A stretch of DNA of 64,000 nt, taken from the NCBI GenBank assembly GCA_027924585.1, contig BSBM01000994.1, positions 8,501,001 through 8,565,000 of the forward strand, in the 5' to 3' direction. The translations under genes and the position numbers were made by a program. Under the pieces are notes generated by a model. It worked only from the letters and a program-made list of their open reading frames with translations. It was not told the origin of the DNA and did not search any database. Shown here one piece after another: positions 1-10,075 of this stretch; within the stretch, counting starts at the first letter, position 1; each line of letters opens with the position of its first letter. Origin of the DNA: Larix kaempferi (taxonomy: Eukaryota > Streptophyta > Pinopsida > Pinales > Pinaceae).

Positions 1-895
1 ATCAATCAAAACCCAAAAGATGACTATTAACCTTCAATCCTAAGAAAAGTTTGGGCCCTTCAACACCCAAACCAGGCCAAAATCCAGTATAGCTATTACA
101 ACTTCGAATTTAAAAAGGATCTGCATAGGTATAATCAATCCAAAACAAAATTAATCCACAAGAAATTTGATATACATGCTACACTTTCAATCTCAATTAC
201 TGAATTGAAATTACAAAATTAAAACCACGCTTGCTGTTGTTCATTACTGTACAAGCCAAAGGCTTTGTAAAACTAAAAAGCCTCTGCTGCTAGAATCCAT
301 AAAATCCCGGTAGGAAATCTCATAAAAATTTATTATCAATTTATCCTAAAAATGAAATTGACAATTGATTTAAGCCGTTCCATCACAACCCCAAAATAAA
401 ATCCTAGATACCCTATTACCAACCAATTTACAGTGAATCGATTCGATTCACAATGGGTTTTTATTTATCGGCACGCTTGCAATCATAATCAACGACGTCC
501 TTTTCCGTCACTGACCTAGAATGCTGTACGATGGAGCGAATGCCATATTTTTGACAGATCGAACCAAAAATGAGGGCGAATGAAATGTTTTTACCAATCT
601 AACTCGAAATGGAGGGAGAATGCTAGATTTTTAGCAAATTTCGGGGGGCGATTTCCAGATTCTAGGAGAGAGGGTTGTTAGACAGGAAGGCTATTTTCTT
701 TGAAAATATTATTTTGTTAATAAATAGTGGACAATTTGTTTTTCCAATTTTTTTTTAATATACAAAATTCACCCACCAAATTTTTGAAACCCCTCTAATT
801 TTTCCCATGGGCTATAATTCGCCCCTAAAATCATCCCTGGCAGGCGGTCTGCATATGAATGGGACAACTATATAACGTTCTTGAACTCGGCTAGA
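1..895. other. Unassigned non-coding DNA
   Basis: No coding region, RNA gene or repeat boundary was recognised. The sequence is AT-rich and has stop codons in all frames. It leads directly into LINE-derived sequence, and the last part may be decayed upstream LINE sequence. Confidence 0.5.
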
Positions 896-1141
896 TGGAG
901 AATTACTCAAGAGAAGGATTCACTTATTTGGAGAGGTAATTCTGCGACGGGGATGGTGACGACAAAGTCAACATATAACGCTATAATACGAAACAGTTTC
1001 ATTTTTCCACAGCATTGGTGGTATAAACGGCTTTGGAAATGACAGATTCCATTGAAATTTAAGTGTTTTATGTGGTTTGCGTTACAAGGAAGACTAAAAA
1101 CTTGGGATAATCTTATGAAGAAAGGTTGGTATGGGCCAATA
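896..1141 (+). pseudogene. LINE (L1-type) ORF2 C-terminal zf-RVT fragment
   Basis: Reading from 896, a frame broken by one TGA (in the conserved block before the P-LK-F segment) gives a peptide beginning WRITQEKDSLIWRG. It continues through a TKSTYNAI segment, a W-Y-RLW segment, P-KFKCFMWFAL, and RLKTWDNLMKKGW. That order (D-L-W, then T-KS-Y, then W-LW---P-K---F-W, then L-T---L) is the zinc-binding region found after the reverse transcriptase of plant L1-type non-LTR elements and their RNase H-like relatives. In intact elements ORF2 encodes endonuclease and reverse transcriptase. Only this terminal piece is left, with no RT core upstream. A T-rich run follows at about 1147. Confidence 0.82.
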
Positions 1142-1497
1142 GTATGTTTTTTTTTTTGTTGGAAAAAAAAGTTGCAGCGAAAATAATAATTAACCCCATC
1201 TCAGAGATTCATTTATATAAGAGTTCAATAGCTTGAAACCTACGTCGAATTTGGAGTAGATCGAGCGTGCAAATGGAGTGTGGCAGCACGCGAGTGGAGT
1301 CTGAACCGAGCATGGAAGTTCCGTAGGGATTGAGTTGCGTCGAAAGTAGATGGGACCGAGCGTAAAATAGATCCCACTACATGGAAGTATTACCCGAGAT
1401 TCGACTACCGCACTAGAGCTATCTTGCTGTTGCAGGGGAACAAGAACCCAAACCCTTGAAAATTCTATCTCATAATTATTGCCCGGAACTTCTGCAA

Positions 1498-1617
1498 AGA
1501 TTTTTGCGGTCAGGTAAATACGATGGCGGCCAGACAATGCCACAAAATATTATGCGAGGATTTTGGCGGTCAAGTAAATACGATGGCGGCCAGAAAATGC
1601 CCACAAAAACTTGATGC
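1498..1617. repeat. 60 bp tandem duplication
   Basis: Two adjacent units of 60 bp share TAAATACGATGGCGGCCAGA and surrounding sequence, with roughly ten differences between them. The offset is exactly 60 bp along the central part. Confidence 0.85.
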
Positions 1618-2249
1618 GTCAGATGAAGTAATTTAAGGAAAAATTCACCTTTCTTACACGCTGGCTCCAGGAAAAAAACGGGATCAAAATGGTTAATTTA
1701 TAAGAAATGAACGGTTTAGATTTGAGGAGGGTTGAGATCTGTGGCAAACAGGGAATTCGCTAGGCAAAGGTGCATGTTCTACAACGTACTTTGGTGAAAT
1801 GAACTTTGGTACGTGTTAAAGTCTGGAAGCAAATATACGGTGGGTGAGCGGCGGAATAAATGATCTATGGTTGATGTTTATTTCTCACTTTCAACTAGCA
1901 CAAAGAATGAAAAGGGTTAGCGGTAGCAGAATTTTTACCGCTTACTATGTGTCGAGTCGAGGATCGTTCCGCTGAATGAAAAATTGTAATGGAAAACCAC
2001 TTCTCGTGATCCTGAAACCACCTACACGAGATATTGTAAAAGCTGGTATCTTCTTACGATTGATGGCACTTACCCATGCAACTAGGTGTGATCCTATGTA
2101 TCCTTCAATATATTATTTTTTCCAGAAGTAGAAAACCGGAAGACAATAAGATGGTTATTGTATCGACGACTTATATTTATTGGAAATTTATATTCTTAAT
2201 CGAACTATAGACAATGAGCATCATTCTGCAAGACTACTGGCTGTGTCCG

Positions 2250-2273
2250 ATATATATATATATATATATATAT
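2250..2273. repeat. (TA)n microsatellite
   Basis: An uninterrupted AT dinucleotide run of 24 bases lies just upstream of the phytocyanin-like sequence. Confidence 0.95.
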
Positions 2274-2301
2274 TAGTCCACTTGTTATATCCCAAACCAC
2301 G

Positions 2302-2711
2302 ATTTCTAAACAGATCCTGGTAGGAGGACAAGGCCAAGGATGGTGCTATGGATTCAATTACGGCGAGTGGGCGTCAAAGGCAGGTCCATTGCACGCCAAT
2401 GATACGCTTGGTAGGAATTCAGACATTACAATATGTGAATAGAGAATTTGATATTTATATATTCATCGCTATGTTCATTTTCTGAATCCCTGGATTTCTT
2501 TTTTTCTGGTATATATGTTTGTGTAGTGTTTGTATTTCCTCCTACAGAGCCTGATTCTATTTTTCACAATGTCTATCTACTGAAGAAAAAAATCCACTAC
2601 AATGAATGCAATATTTTGGGTGGTTCGCTCCTTACTGATTCAACACAAGAAAACGGGAAGCCCTTTAGTTTCAAGTTGAGATCAAAGGCAAACCGTTACT
2701 ATTTTGAATAG
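2302..2711 (+). pseudogene. Phytocyanin (blue-copper/early nodulin-like) fragment, truncated
   Basis: Phytocyanins are plant extracellular cupredoxins, usually GPI-anchored. The first segment (2302-2410) encodes ILVGGQGQGWCYGFNYGEWA, followed by a GPLHANDTL segment, which is the classic N-terminal half of the domain. A GT donor at 2411 and an AG acceptor ending at 2547 (phase 1, 137 bp intron) join it in frame to 2548-2711, which begins EPDSIFHNVYLL and has YNECN and FSFKL blocks before YYFE and a TAG stop. The first copper-ligand His (FHNVY) and one disulfide Cys (NECN) are present. The frame stops where FACG---HC would follow, so the ligand Cys and second His are missing. No start codon or signal peptide is visible; an AT microsatellite lies upstream. 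This is a truncated remnant, or a gene whose first exon lies further off. Domain identity is strong; function is unlikely. Confidence 0.8.
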
Positions 2712-2785
2712 CATAGCGATTCGAGGCTTCTTCTTTTTTGGTTCAAATTTGATTCGTCTTTGAATGTTCTTTACCTGGTGGTTCA

Positions 2786-2970
2786 TATTCGATGCTTCTG
2801 CTTCATTTCTAGTGGCATCGAATTAAGTGATTTCATTAATGAGTCAAATTCGATGCTTCTGCTTTGTTTCCAGCAGACATAGTGCTTCGTTTCTAGCGGC
2901 TCCAAATTAAGTGATTTCATAATGATTAAAATTCGATGCTTCTGCATTGTTTCCAGCAGACAATAATTCA
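2786..2970. repeat. Imperfect tandem repeat, period about 100 bp
   Basis: The phrases AATTCGATGCTTCTGC, TTTCCAGCAGACA and AATTAAGTGATTTCAT recur two to three times in order. Unit lengths differ by indels. Confidence 0.75.
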
Positions 2971-4004
2971 TGGTTCAAATTCAATGCTAAAAAAGCATAC
3001 AAACGAGAAATCATAATTTATTACATCCCTCTTGCAACTCTTGCGGTTATAAATTTCATAACGAATTTGATTCAACAGTATAATTTTTCAGTGACAGGTG
3101 AGAGCTCTCCATTTATTTTTGAATGGAATAGGATGTATGAAATTTGTAGTGTTATTTACACCTTCTACGGCTGTTCAAAGAAAATGGCTATTAAAAAAAC
3201 AGATGTTTTGATTTTGGGTACATTATCCAATGCTTAATTTTTAGGTACTACCGATTTTTTTCCCTACTACAAATTTTAAACACAAACTTTTTCCTCATGT
3301 ACCAAACTATGCTTTATATCACTAAGTGCTAACCAAAAAAAGTGTGAAGAGTTAAATATCAAAACAATTACTGAAATATCAACGGTATCCGCTGAGTGCT
3401 TTAGCTATGTTCTAACCCCATCTCTGATCTAGTCTCTGCTATTTATCAGACCAAACAATTATATGTTATCTGATGCATTATCATAACTTTGTGACCATAC
3501 TAACCATTTATGTTGTTTCATGCATTATGCTACTTTTTTACAATAAGTATATGCCATATTATATTTTTCTTTCTAATGACTTCATATTTGTCTTCAGGAT
3601 TTGTCTGAGAAGGAGAAGGAGAATATATTCCAGAAGGTGTTGTTAGAATTGGATGGCCTTCTCATCGATAAGAGTGGAGAGGCATTGCAAAGTCTATATA
3701 TATACACATGCAAAGAAGAGTCTATAAACAAAAGTCTATATATATAAACAAAAGTTTCATACTTCATGCACATAAAAGTCTATAAACAAGCAAGTATATA
3801 GATACCAGCGATACATGATATATAATAAACAAGCGATACATGATATATAGATACCATCGATACCTGATACCTGATATATAGAATATTCAATAAGTCAAGA
3901 AGTCTTCTATTACTCAGGACCAAGTACAATAAATACAATCTCTTAGTTCCAACCAAGTACAATACAATACAATGTCTCAGTTTCGCGTGGAGCTGGATAA
4001 ATAG
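2971..4004. other. Unassigned DNA with one exon-like segment
   Basis: AT-rich sequence. A possible exon lies at 3598-3690 (separate entry). From about 3690 to 3960 there are short repeats built on AAAAGTCTATATAT and GATACATGATATATAG. No gene was supported. Confidence 0.45.
3598..3690 (+). other. Exon-like segment of unknown gene
   Basis: After a pyrimidine-rich stretch and a CAG at 3595-3597, an open segment begins DLSEKEKENIFQKVLLELDG and continues LLIDKSGEAL. Its composition is acidic/basic and helix-prone, unlike the surrounding AT-rich DNA. No matching neighbouring exon and no family were recognised. It may be a relic exon or chance. Confidence 0.25.
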
Positions 4005-4009
4005 ATGAA

Positions 4010-4219
4010 CTTCACTGCAGCTGTCAACATGGGTGTTCTTGCTGTCAGCATGGGTGTTCTTGCTGTCAACATGGCTATTCTTGTTGTCACCATGTCAACT
4101 CTTGCTGTCAACATGGCTATTCATGCTGTCAGCATGGCCATCCTTGCTGTCAACAAGGCCATTATTCCTGTCCACATGGATCTTCTTGTTGTCAACATCG
4201 GTATTTTCGCTATCAACTA
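4010..4219. repeat. 21 bp coding-type minisatellite, about 10 copies
   Basis: About ten copies of a 21 bp unit close to AACATGGCTATTCTTGCTGTC. Because 21 is a multiple of three, several frames stay open: the plus strand gives a hydrophobic heptad (about VNMAILA) and the minus strand a polar heptad (about HVDSKNT). The array starts within an ATG-initiated plus-strand frame at 4005. It is better described as a minisatellite than a gene. Confidence 0.9.
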
Positions 4220-4348
4220 GGCTATTCCGAGACGACTGCTGGAAGCCTAAGTTTGAAGAAAGTGGCAGCTCATTTTGTTTCAGATAAGTGTCCCATGAAA
4301 CAGTTACCGCGATCACCAATCAATATTGACGGAAAGGAAAAGAATGCC

Positions 4349-4665
4349 AAATCCTGGTCTTGGGGCTTCGAGAGTGCTCGAAATGCCCATATATCATGGT
4401 TTGGTGAGGATTTTTTAGGGAAGCTAAATATAAATGCTCATATATCACGAAGAGAATTGGGGAGCGACCACAAGACTCAAGTATTTCTAATAAAACAAAA
4501 AGGAAACAGAACATAGGCGGTAAAGAAGAGTGCCATGACTTCTCGAAGATTTCGTTTTGCTACGATATGGTGTATGGTTTAGCCTATGTATAGTGAGTGG
4601 TTAGTGAATTGGTCAATTGAATGGGAAGGGACGGATGGGGAACGGTAATTACCACAATATGGAGG
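4349..4665. repeat. Segmental duplication, block A copy 1
   Basis: This block begins AAATCCTGGTCTTGGGG and matches 6687-7006 along its length (shared phrases include AATGCCCATATATCATGG and AGTGAATTGGTCAATTGA). Many substitutions and small indels separate the copies. It opens the first of two A-B-D series in this region. Confidence 0.85.
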
Positions 4666-4789
4666 GACAATTATTTTCTATTTTTTCATTTGAAGGGTAA
4701 GGAAATTTACTATATTATAAAATACTTTTCATTCCTTTTATGAGATTTCATTCTTTTTATAAGATTTTTTATCTACGCCATTACAATAA

Positions 4790-5125
4790 AAAGTAAAATG
4801 TTTCTATTAAAAAAAATAAAAATAAAGAACGTTTCTCTTTAAAAAGTAAAACGTTTCTATTTAAAAAAACAAAAACAAAAAGTAAAATATTTCTATTTAA
4901 AAAAGCAAAAAGAAAGAACGTTTCTCTTTAAAAAGTAAAATGTTTCTATTTAAAAAAAAACAAAAAGAAAGAATGTTTCTCTTTAAAAAGTAAAATGTTT
5001 CTATTTAAAAAAAAAAAAAAATAATGTTGTTTTTAAAAAGTAAAATGTTTCTATTTAAAAAAAAAGAAAGAAATAATGTTCTCTTTAAAAAGTAAAATGT
5101 TTCTTTAAAAAACAAAAAAGAAGTA
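4790..5125. repeat. A/T-rich minisatellite, period about 60 bp
   Basis: Five to six imperfect copies of a unit containing AAAAAGTAAAATGTTTCTAT, then an A-run with AAGAAAGAA, then TTTCTCTTT. It is absent from the second copy of the surrounding duplication. Confidence 0.85.
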
Positions 5126-5139
5126 CTGACTGTAGATTT

Positions 5140-5424
5140 TGCTAGAACAAAAAGAATTACTGATTGTAGATTTTGTTGGAGTAATTGTACTGACTGTAGA
5201 TTTTGCTGGAGTAATTGTACAATTATATAGAAGTTTTTGACATTATGTCTTGTCACAAACTTTTAATTCGCCAAGGACTTCATTTCGACGGGCATTTACT
5301 TCGCGGAGTAAACTTCACTTCGATGAGCATTTACTTTGACAAGTAAACTTCACTTCGACGAGCATTTAATTCGCGGAAACTTTACTTCACATAACACTTT
5401 ACTTTGCAGACGTCTTAACTTTAC
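5140..5424. repeat. Segmental duplication, block B copy 1
   Basis: Several copies of CTGTAGATTTTGCTGGAGTA are followed by ACATTATGTCTTGTCAC and a series of short CTTCACTTCGA/GAGCATTTACTTCG units. The same order is found at 7025-7470. Confidence 0.8.
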
Positions 5425-6178
5425 TTCATGTCTCACAGAGGATTTCCTGCAAGGGTAGGTCCTCAAGACCAAGGAGGCCCTACGAGGGACTAATGGCGAG
5501 CGGCTGCTACGACCACCTTTTTTCGCCGTATTGTTCCGCCGAAAACACAGAGAGAAATTGAGGAGATGGAGGAAAATATTTTGCTGAGAGTGGGGGAGGA
5601 AGAACCCCTACTCGAGGTGGTGGCTATGTCTGACTGGATCTAGGATCTTGGTAATACCAGAGGCAGAATCCTGGTCTGGGTCACGAAGACCATGATATCC
5701 CAATCTATTCAGGGCACGACTGATTTGTTATCGTGTTCGGAGATGTTCAAGGATCATGATGAAGACTCCCATTTTATGCACATGAAATTGGATGCAATTG
5801 CGGAACATCTCAGTTTCTCGTACCTGGCCCCAACTAGAGGGGTGGACAAGAGAAGCCTATCGAAGGCGACCTCGGAGCAAAATGCCCGTACTCCATATGA
5901 TGCCAACCGTCTGTCTGGTTAACTTGTGTTTTTCGATAGTTTTTTTGTTGGGGATCATCAGCCCATACTTATGTTAGTAGTTTTATGTTAGTTTTTTAAC
6001 CAACTAGGCCTAAGTATCGAGTTGAATGGTTATGTTAGCCATTATGGTTTTTAGTACTTGTTTTCTTTTGGTGGCCCACCGGGCTGTATGGGATCAACAT
6101 GTACCAAGAATGGGTAGTAATTGTGTTGGTCATTTTGATGTCAACAATAGTGCTCTTTATCGGTCTCTTTATTGGACC
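5425..6178. mobile_element. 754 bp insertion in block B/D junction (probable retroinsertion)
   Basis: The second copy of the duplication (near 7440-7460) runs from block B straight into block D at TCTTAACTTT. The first copy is interrupted there by 754 bp flanked by the direct repeat TCTTAACTTTAC (5413-5424 and 6179-6190). The insert carries a coding-like stretch: an open frame at 5692-5922 starting MISQSIQGTTDLLSCSEMFK, with an upstream part in a related frame broken by a stop. A T-rich non-coding tail follows. No poly(A) tail or RT motif is seen. Short CTCTTAACTTT repeats also occur natively in block B', so recombination between repeats is an alternative explanation. Confidence 0.55.
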
Positions 6179-6221
6179 TCTTAACTTTACCGAGATTCAA
6201 ATTCGACAAGCCCCCTATTAA

Positions 6222-6412
6222 ACATGCTTTATATTAAAATATTTCTTACTAAGACATAAAAATTAGTAGAAGTTATTTCGGGGTAAAACAAGGAAACTTC
6301 GCTGCATTACACAGAGATGGAATTTACTTCGATCTTTCACATTTTACAGAGCTTGGGATCTTAATACATTTCACGACTACGAGCTTGAGCTCACAAAGAC
6401 AGACTTTTCTAC
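6222..6412. repeat. Block D, copy 1
   Basis: A unit of about 192 bp beginning TTTATATTAAAATATTTCTT and ending in ACTACGAGCTTGAGCTCACA. It is directly followed by copy 2 and is found again at 7486-7670. Confidence 0.85.
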
Positions 6413-6605
6413 TACATGATTTATATTAAAATATTTCTTACTAAGACATGAAAATCAGTAGAAGTTATTCCGGGTTAAAACAATGCAACTTCGATGTATT
6501 ACACAGAGATGGAATTTACTTTGATCTTTCACCTTTTACAGAGCTTGGGTTCTTAATATATTTCAAGACTACGAGCTTGAGCTCACAAACACTGACCCTT
6601 ATACT
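6413..6605. repeat. Block D, copy 2 (tandem)
   Basis: Tandem copy of the preceding unit with a moderate number of substitutions. The GAGCTTGAGCTC end is kept. Confidence 0.85.
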
Positions 6606-6686
6606 ACATATACACAGGATCTTCTCCTACATATACACAGACTTGATTTTTGCTTCATCTGGAAGCTACTGAGTCACATTAAATAC

Positions 6687-7006
6687 AAATCCTGGTCTTG
6701 GGGATTTGACAATGCTCGAAATGCCCATATATCATGGTCTGGTGAGGATTTGTCAAGGAACTGATGTTGAAATTCTCATATATCTCGAAGAGAACTAGGA
6801 AGCGACCATAAGACACATGTATTTATGATAAAACAACAAAGGAAACAAAACAGAGGCGGTAAGAAGAGTGCCATGAGTTTCTGAAGATTTCATTTTGCTG
6901 CAATATGGGGTATGGTTTAGCCTATATATAGTGAGTGGATAGTGAATTGGTCAATTGACTGGGATGGGATGGATGGGGAATGATAATTATCACAGTATGA
7001 CGGGAT
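6687..7006. repeat. Segmental duplication, block A copy 2
   Basis: Partner of 4349-4665. It shares CCTGGTCTTGGGG, AATGCCCATATATCATGG, AAGAGTGCCATGA and GGGTATGGTTTAGCCTAT-type phrases. Confidence 0.85.
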
Positions 7007-7024
7007 GGTGTTCATAGATATCAT

Positions 7025-7470
7025 CTGTACCGACTGTAGATTTTGCTGGTGTAATTGTATATGTATCACTCCAATCGATGCCTTGAGAAAGGATTGTATG
7101 ATGACATGGCAATGGTTTATACGGTGCAATTTTGAATGGCGGTTATCCTGACAGTGCTAATGGTGAATTATGGCTTGTATCACGTGTGTGAAGACAATAA
7201 TCTCATCATGCATTAGATTTTGCTGGAGTAATTGTACCGACTGTACAATTATATAGAAGTTCGTGACATTATGTCTTGTCACGAACTTTTACTTCGCCAA
7301 GGACTTCATTTCGACTGGCATTTACTTTGCGGAGTAAACTTCACTTCGATGAGCATTTAATTCGACAAGTAAACTTCAGTTCGATGAGCATTTACTTCGC
7401 GAGCCTCTTAACTTTGTCGACAGGAAATGTTTTACTTTGGAGACCTCTTAACTTTGTAGAGATTCAACTT
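7025..7470. repeat. Segmental duplication, block B copy 2
   Basis: Partner of 5140-5424. It has its own inserted stretch of about 145 bp (about 7060-7203) between two TGTAGATTTTGCTGG-type repeats. It joins block D directly, so it shows the uninterrupted form of the site occupied by the 754 bp insert in copy 1. Confidence 0.8.
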
Positions 7471-7485
7471 CGACAAGCCCACTCT

Positions 7486-7670
7486 TAAACAAGATTTATA
7501 TTAAAATATTTCTTACTAAGACATAAAAATCAGTCAAAGTTATTCCGCTTTAAAATATGACAACTTCACTGCACTACATAGAGCTGGAATTTACTTCGAT
7601 ATTTCACATTTTACAGAGCTTGGGCTCTTAATACATTTCATGACTATGAGCTTGAACTCACAAACACATC
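7486..7670. repeat. Block D, copy 3
   Basis: Third copy of the D unit (TTTATATTAAAATATTTCTT to GAGCTTGAACTCACA), closing the second A-B-D series. Confidence 0.85.
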
Positions 7671-7679
7671 ACTATAAGT

Positions 7680-8035
7680 CTCAAGTATTTGTAGATAATT
7701 GTGAACACCTATATCCAGCAATTCCCTATATCTAGAATGGTGAACACAAGAAGGATCGACCGACCCTTCTTACAGTCTAGAACTATTATGAAAAGAATAC
7801 TGGGAAGATGAAGGGCCGACCGTCCCTTCATTTATAAGGGAATTGTAAAAATATTCAACCTACGAAGGCTAGGCAGTCAATTCATGTATATCCAAACTGG
7901 TGAACACTGGAATCATACTGAGCACAAGAAGGGATGACCAACCCTTCATTTACTAGAGAAATGTAGAGATTTTTAATCTACGAAGGCTAGGACGACAATT
8001 TCTGACTTCCGCTATAAATAGTAGGGATCTTGGGG
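7680..8035 (+). repeat. Interrupted-palindrome array, first cluster
   Basis: Three 20 bp interrupted palindromes with arms GAAGG/CCTTC lie at 7750-7769, 7810-7829 and 7928-7947. They are embedded in spacer phrases such as GATAATTGTGAACACCTATA, AGAACTATTATGAAAAGAAT and CTACGAAGGCTAGG. The same palindromes and spacers recur many times at 10.08-11.90 kb. The cluster ends at a TATA box (8013-8020), so it looks like an upstream regulatory region or a block of binding sites. No family was recognised. Confidence 0.8.
8013..8020 (+). promoter_or_regulatory. TATA box candidate at end of palindrome cluster
   Basis: TATAAATA in the context GCTATAAATAGTAGGGATC. The equivalent positions of later array units read TGTAGATA (about 10352), TGTAAATA (about 11260) and TGTAAATA (about 11690), so only this unit keeps a canonical TATA box. 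About 120-150 bp downstream a palindrome-rich leader begins. Confidence 0.5.
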
Positions 8036-8166
8036 GTTTTATGATTGATGTTTTTCATTCTCACCTTTGCATGCTTTGATCTCAATAGAAACTTTTAAAT
8101 AACGCTTGTTGTTATTTATTTTCATTATTTGCGGGAGGCCTTGTTTTTCTTGGAAATACATCGTTT

Positions 8167-8685
8167 CCGCAATACCGCAATCCACAATGCGGATTGCGGG
8201 AATCCCATTTTTTATGAATTTGAATTTCTTACTTCCGCATTATCGCAACCCGCAATGCGGATTGCGGAATTTAGAAATAATTTGATCAATAAAAATTAGA
8301 GTTTCGGTTCCGTCTTTCCGCATTCTGCAATGCAGATTGCGGAAAGCGGAAACCAAACTTACAAAAATAAAATTTCATCGCCTTTTCCGAACCGGAAAAT
8401 ATATTGCGGATTTTGGATACCTAAATTTATTAAAAACGTTCTCGCAATTCTGTAATCCCGCAACCCGCAAGGTAGATTGTAGGAAGATCAATTTTTTTCC
8501 CATGGATTTTCCCACTCTGCATTTCCGACTTCAGGTTGCAGATTGCGGAAGAGATAAAATTCCCAACATTCAATTTGCACGTCCATAATCCCGCAACCCA
8601 CAATGTGGATTGCGGAAGGCTTAAGTCACAAACTTTCGAAAAGTGCATCTGCAATTCTGCAATCCGCCTTTTTCTTCATTGAATC
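8167..8685. repeat. CCGCAAT/ATTGCGG palindrome series
   Basis: A second hairpin family. CCGCAA...TTGCGG palindromes with GCAATGC-type centres lie at 8167-8199, 8235-8267, 8318-8342 and 8591-8615, with weaker copies near 8454-8483, 8515-8550 and 8647-8670. Arms reach about 12 bp, and several units keep both arms while the spacers diverge. The series sits between the TATA box and the broken reading frames at 8.9-9.7 kb, where a transcript leader would be. Confidence 0.85.
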
Positions 8686-8910
8686 TTGACCATTGATTCG
8701 CTTGAGATCTACAGTCCTATTTTAAATTCACTAATAACATTTCGGGGTTAAATACATGGAGTAAAATTATCTTTTTACCATTTTCAGGCTGCAATTTTAC
8801 CTTCTGTAAACAAATTTCTCTGCGGATTTTATCGTGCTACCAGTTTTGATGTTCTTTTCCACCGGTTTACTAGTAAGTCTCTTGTTCTATGTCAATCATC
8901 TGCTTAATAT

Positions 8911-9721
8911 TTGGAAATTGAAAATCAATTTGAATTAAAAAAAAATTCCATTTTTATTAGAAAAAAACCCATTTTTCAATCATGTCGAGGAACTCCAGGT
9001 TTTTATCAGAAAAAGCTGGACTGGTCACAGATTTATGCCATCTTTGACAATGATGATTTTTTTGAAATCCAGTATGACCAGGCGGCTTATCTAAACATCA
9101 GTAAATACAAAATCCACACTATAGCATCCAGACCATCCATGATGCCCTACACAGATTCAATAAAATGGCTTATCGATCATGCCAACCCCTAGGACCGTTC
9201 ATTCAATGACATAAACCTTAAAGCTTGGGGAGGCCCATAAAAGGATGGATGATCCAAAGTCTTTCTTGACCAATCACTTCACAAAGGAACATATCAAGAG
9301 TACGTATGTGCATCAGTCTGAGCCTCATGACTCCATCTATGAAGGTGTAAATTCATTCCAAGATGTGTTGAGAAAATTCACCTCTCAGGCGGAGATAAAT
9401 TTCATTCACCAGTACCAACAAGAGCTCAAGGTAAAAGTGTTGCAAGACAGGAAACTCAAGCTGTCAGATGATGAAAGAGCTCAAAAGGAATTGATAGAGA
9501 AGGAGGAACAAAAAACGAAGGTTAAAAATCCTCTATTGCTGACCTATAAATCAAAAGATAAAGGTAAAGCTCCAGTTGAGGGTCCACAACAGCCTAAACC
9601 CATGGCTAATCTAAATGCTCTCATCAAATCAACTAAAGAAATGAAGAAGAGCTTAACATCTATCTTTTATATATCATTGATCTTTGTCTCTATCCGGCAA
9701 GTTTTGATATGTGTATGTTGA
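8911..9721 (+). pseudogene. Unrecognised broken coding region
   Basis: Two open segments look like one protein split by a frameshift and stop. The first (8911-9192) contains GFYQKKLDWSQIYAIFDNDD and a KWLIDHANP end. The second (9245-9721) starts MDDPKSFLTNHFTKEHIKST and holds an E-S-Q-E-F-like middle. It ends in a highly charged, probably coiled-coil region (QELKVKVLQDRKLKLSDDER) and a lysine-rich stretch with KGKAPVEGPQQPKP. No domain family was recognised. The charged C-terminal half and the flanking palindrome clusters (7.7-8.7 kb and 10.1-12.1 kb) suggest it belongs to a mobile element rather than a host gene, but that is inference. Confidence 0.45.
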
Positions 9722-9941
9722 ATTGAGTTGAGTCATGAACTGGTTCTCCGAGATGTATTCCACAATGTATGAGACAAGTTGATGAATGCAAATGATCGAT
9801 TGTGTTATATCTTTGTCTCTCTCTTTTATGTCGCAATGCCATTGGATATGAATTAGTACAATATTCAGTGACTCAATGTGTTCTATGAATGAAATTGTCG
9901 CTATATGAAGTATCTCAGATCTCTTGATTATGCTTTGATAA

Positions 9942-10075
9942 ACTGTGATTTTGTCGATCTGGTTACCCTAGTTATGTTTGATGCGAATCAGGGTTATGTC
10001 AATTTCTGAGTTAAGTAGATCTGGTTCCACCGTATGATGTTTTGATGCGATTACGAATCTCTAGTTTCTAAGTGA
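9942..10075. repeat. Dispersed duplicate of 10604-10750
   Basis: Shares TGATAAACT, ATTTTGTCGATCT, AGTTATGTTTGATGCGAAT and TTTGATGCGATTACGAAT with the copy about 660 bp downstream. Both lie inside the palindrome-array region. Confidence 0.8.

Larger units (their letters stand above)
1142..2301. other. Unassigned region with short tandem repeats
   Basis: No gene was recognised. The minus strand has a 117-codon open frame (1190-1543) that overlaps the 60 bp tandem repeat and resembles no family known to me. A minus-strand TATA-like stretch (TATATAAATG, about 1210-1219) could belong to a decayed LTR promoter, but no LTR partner is visible. Confidence 0.4.

Noticed and set aside
1190-1543. 117-codon minus-strand ORF
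   Set aside because: Overlaps a 60 bp tandem repeat, has no domain, and the surrounding sequence looks LTR-like.
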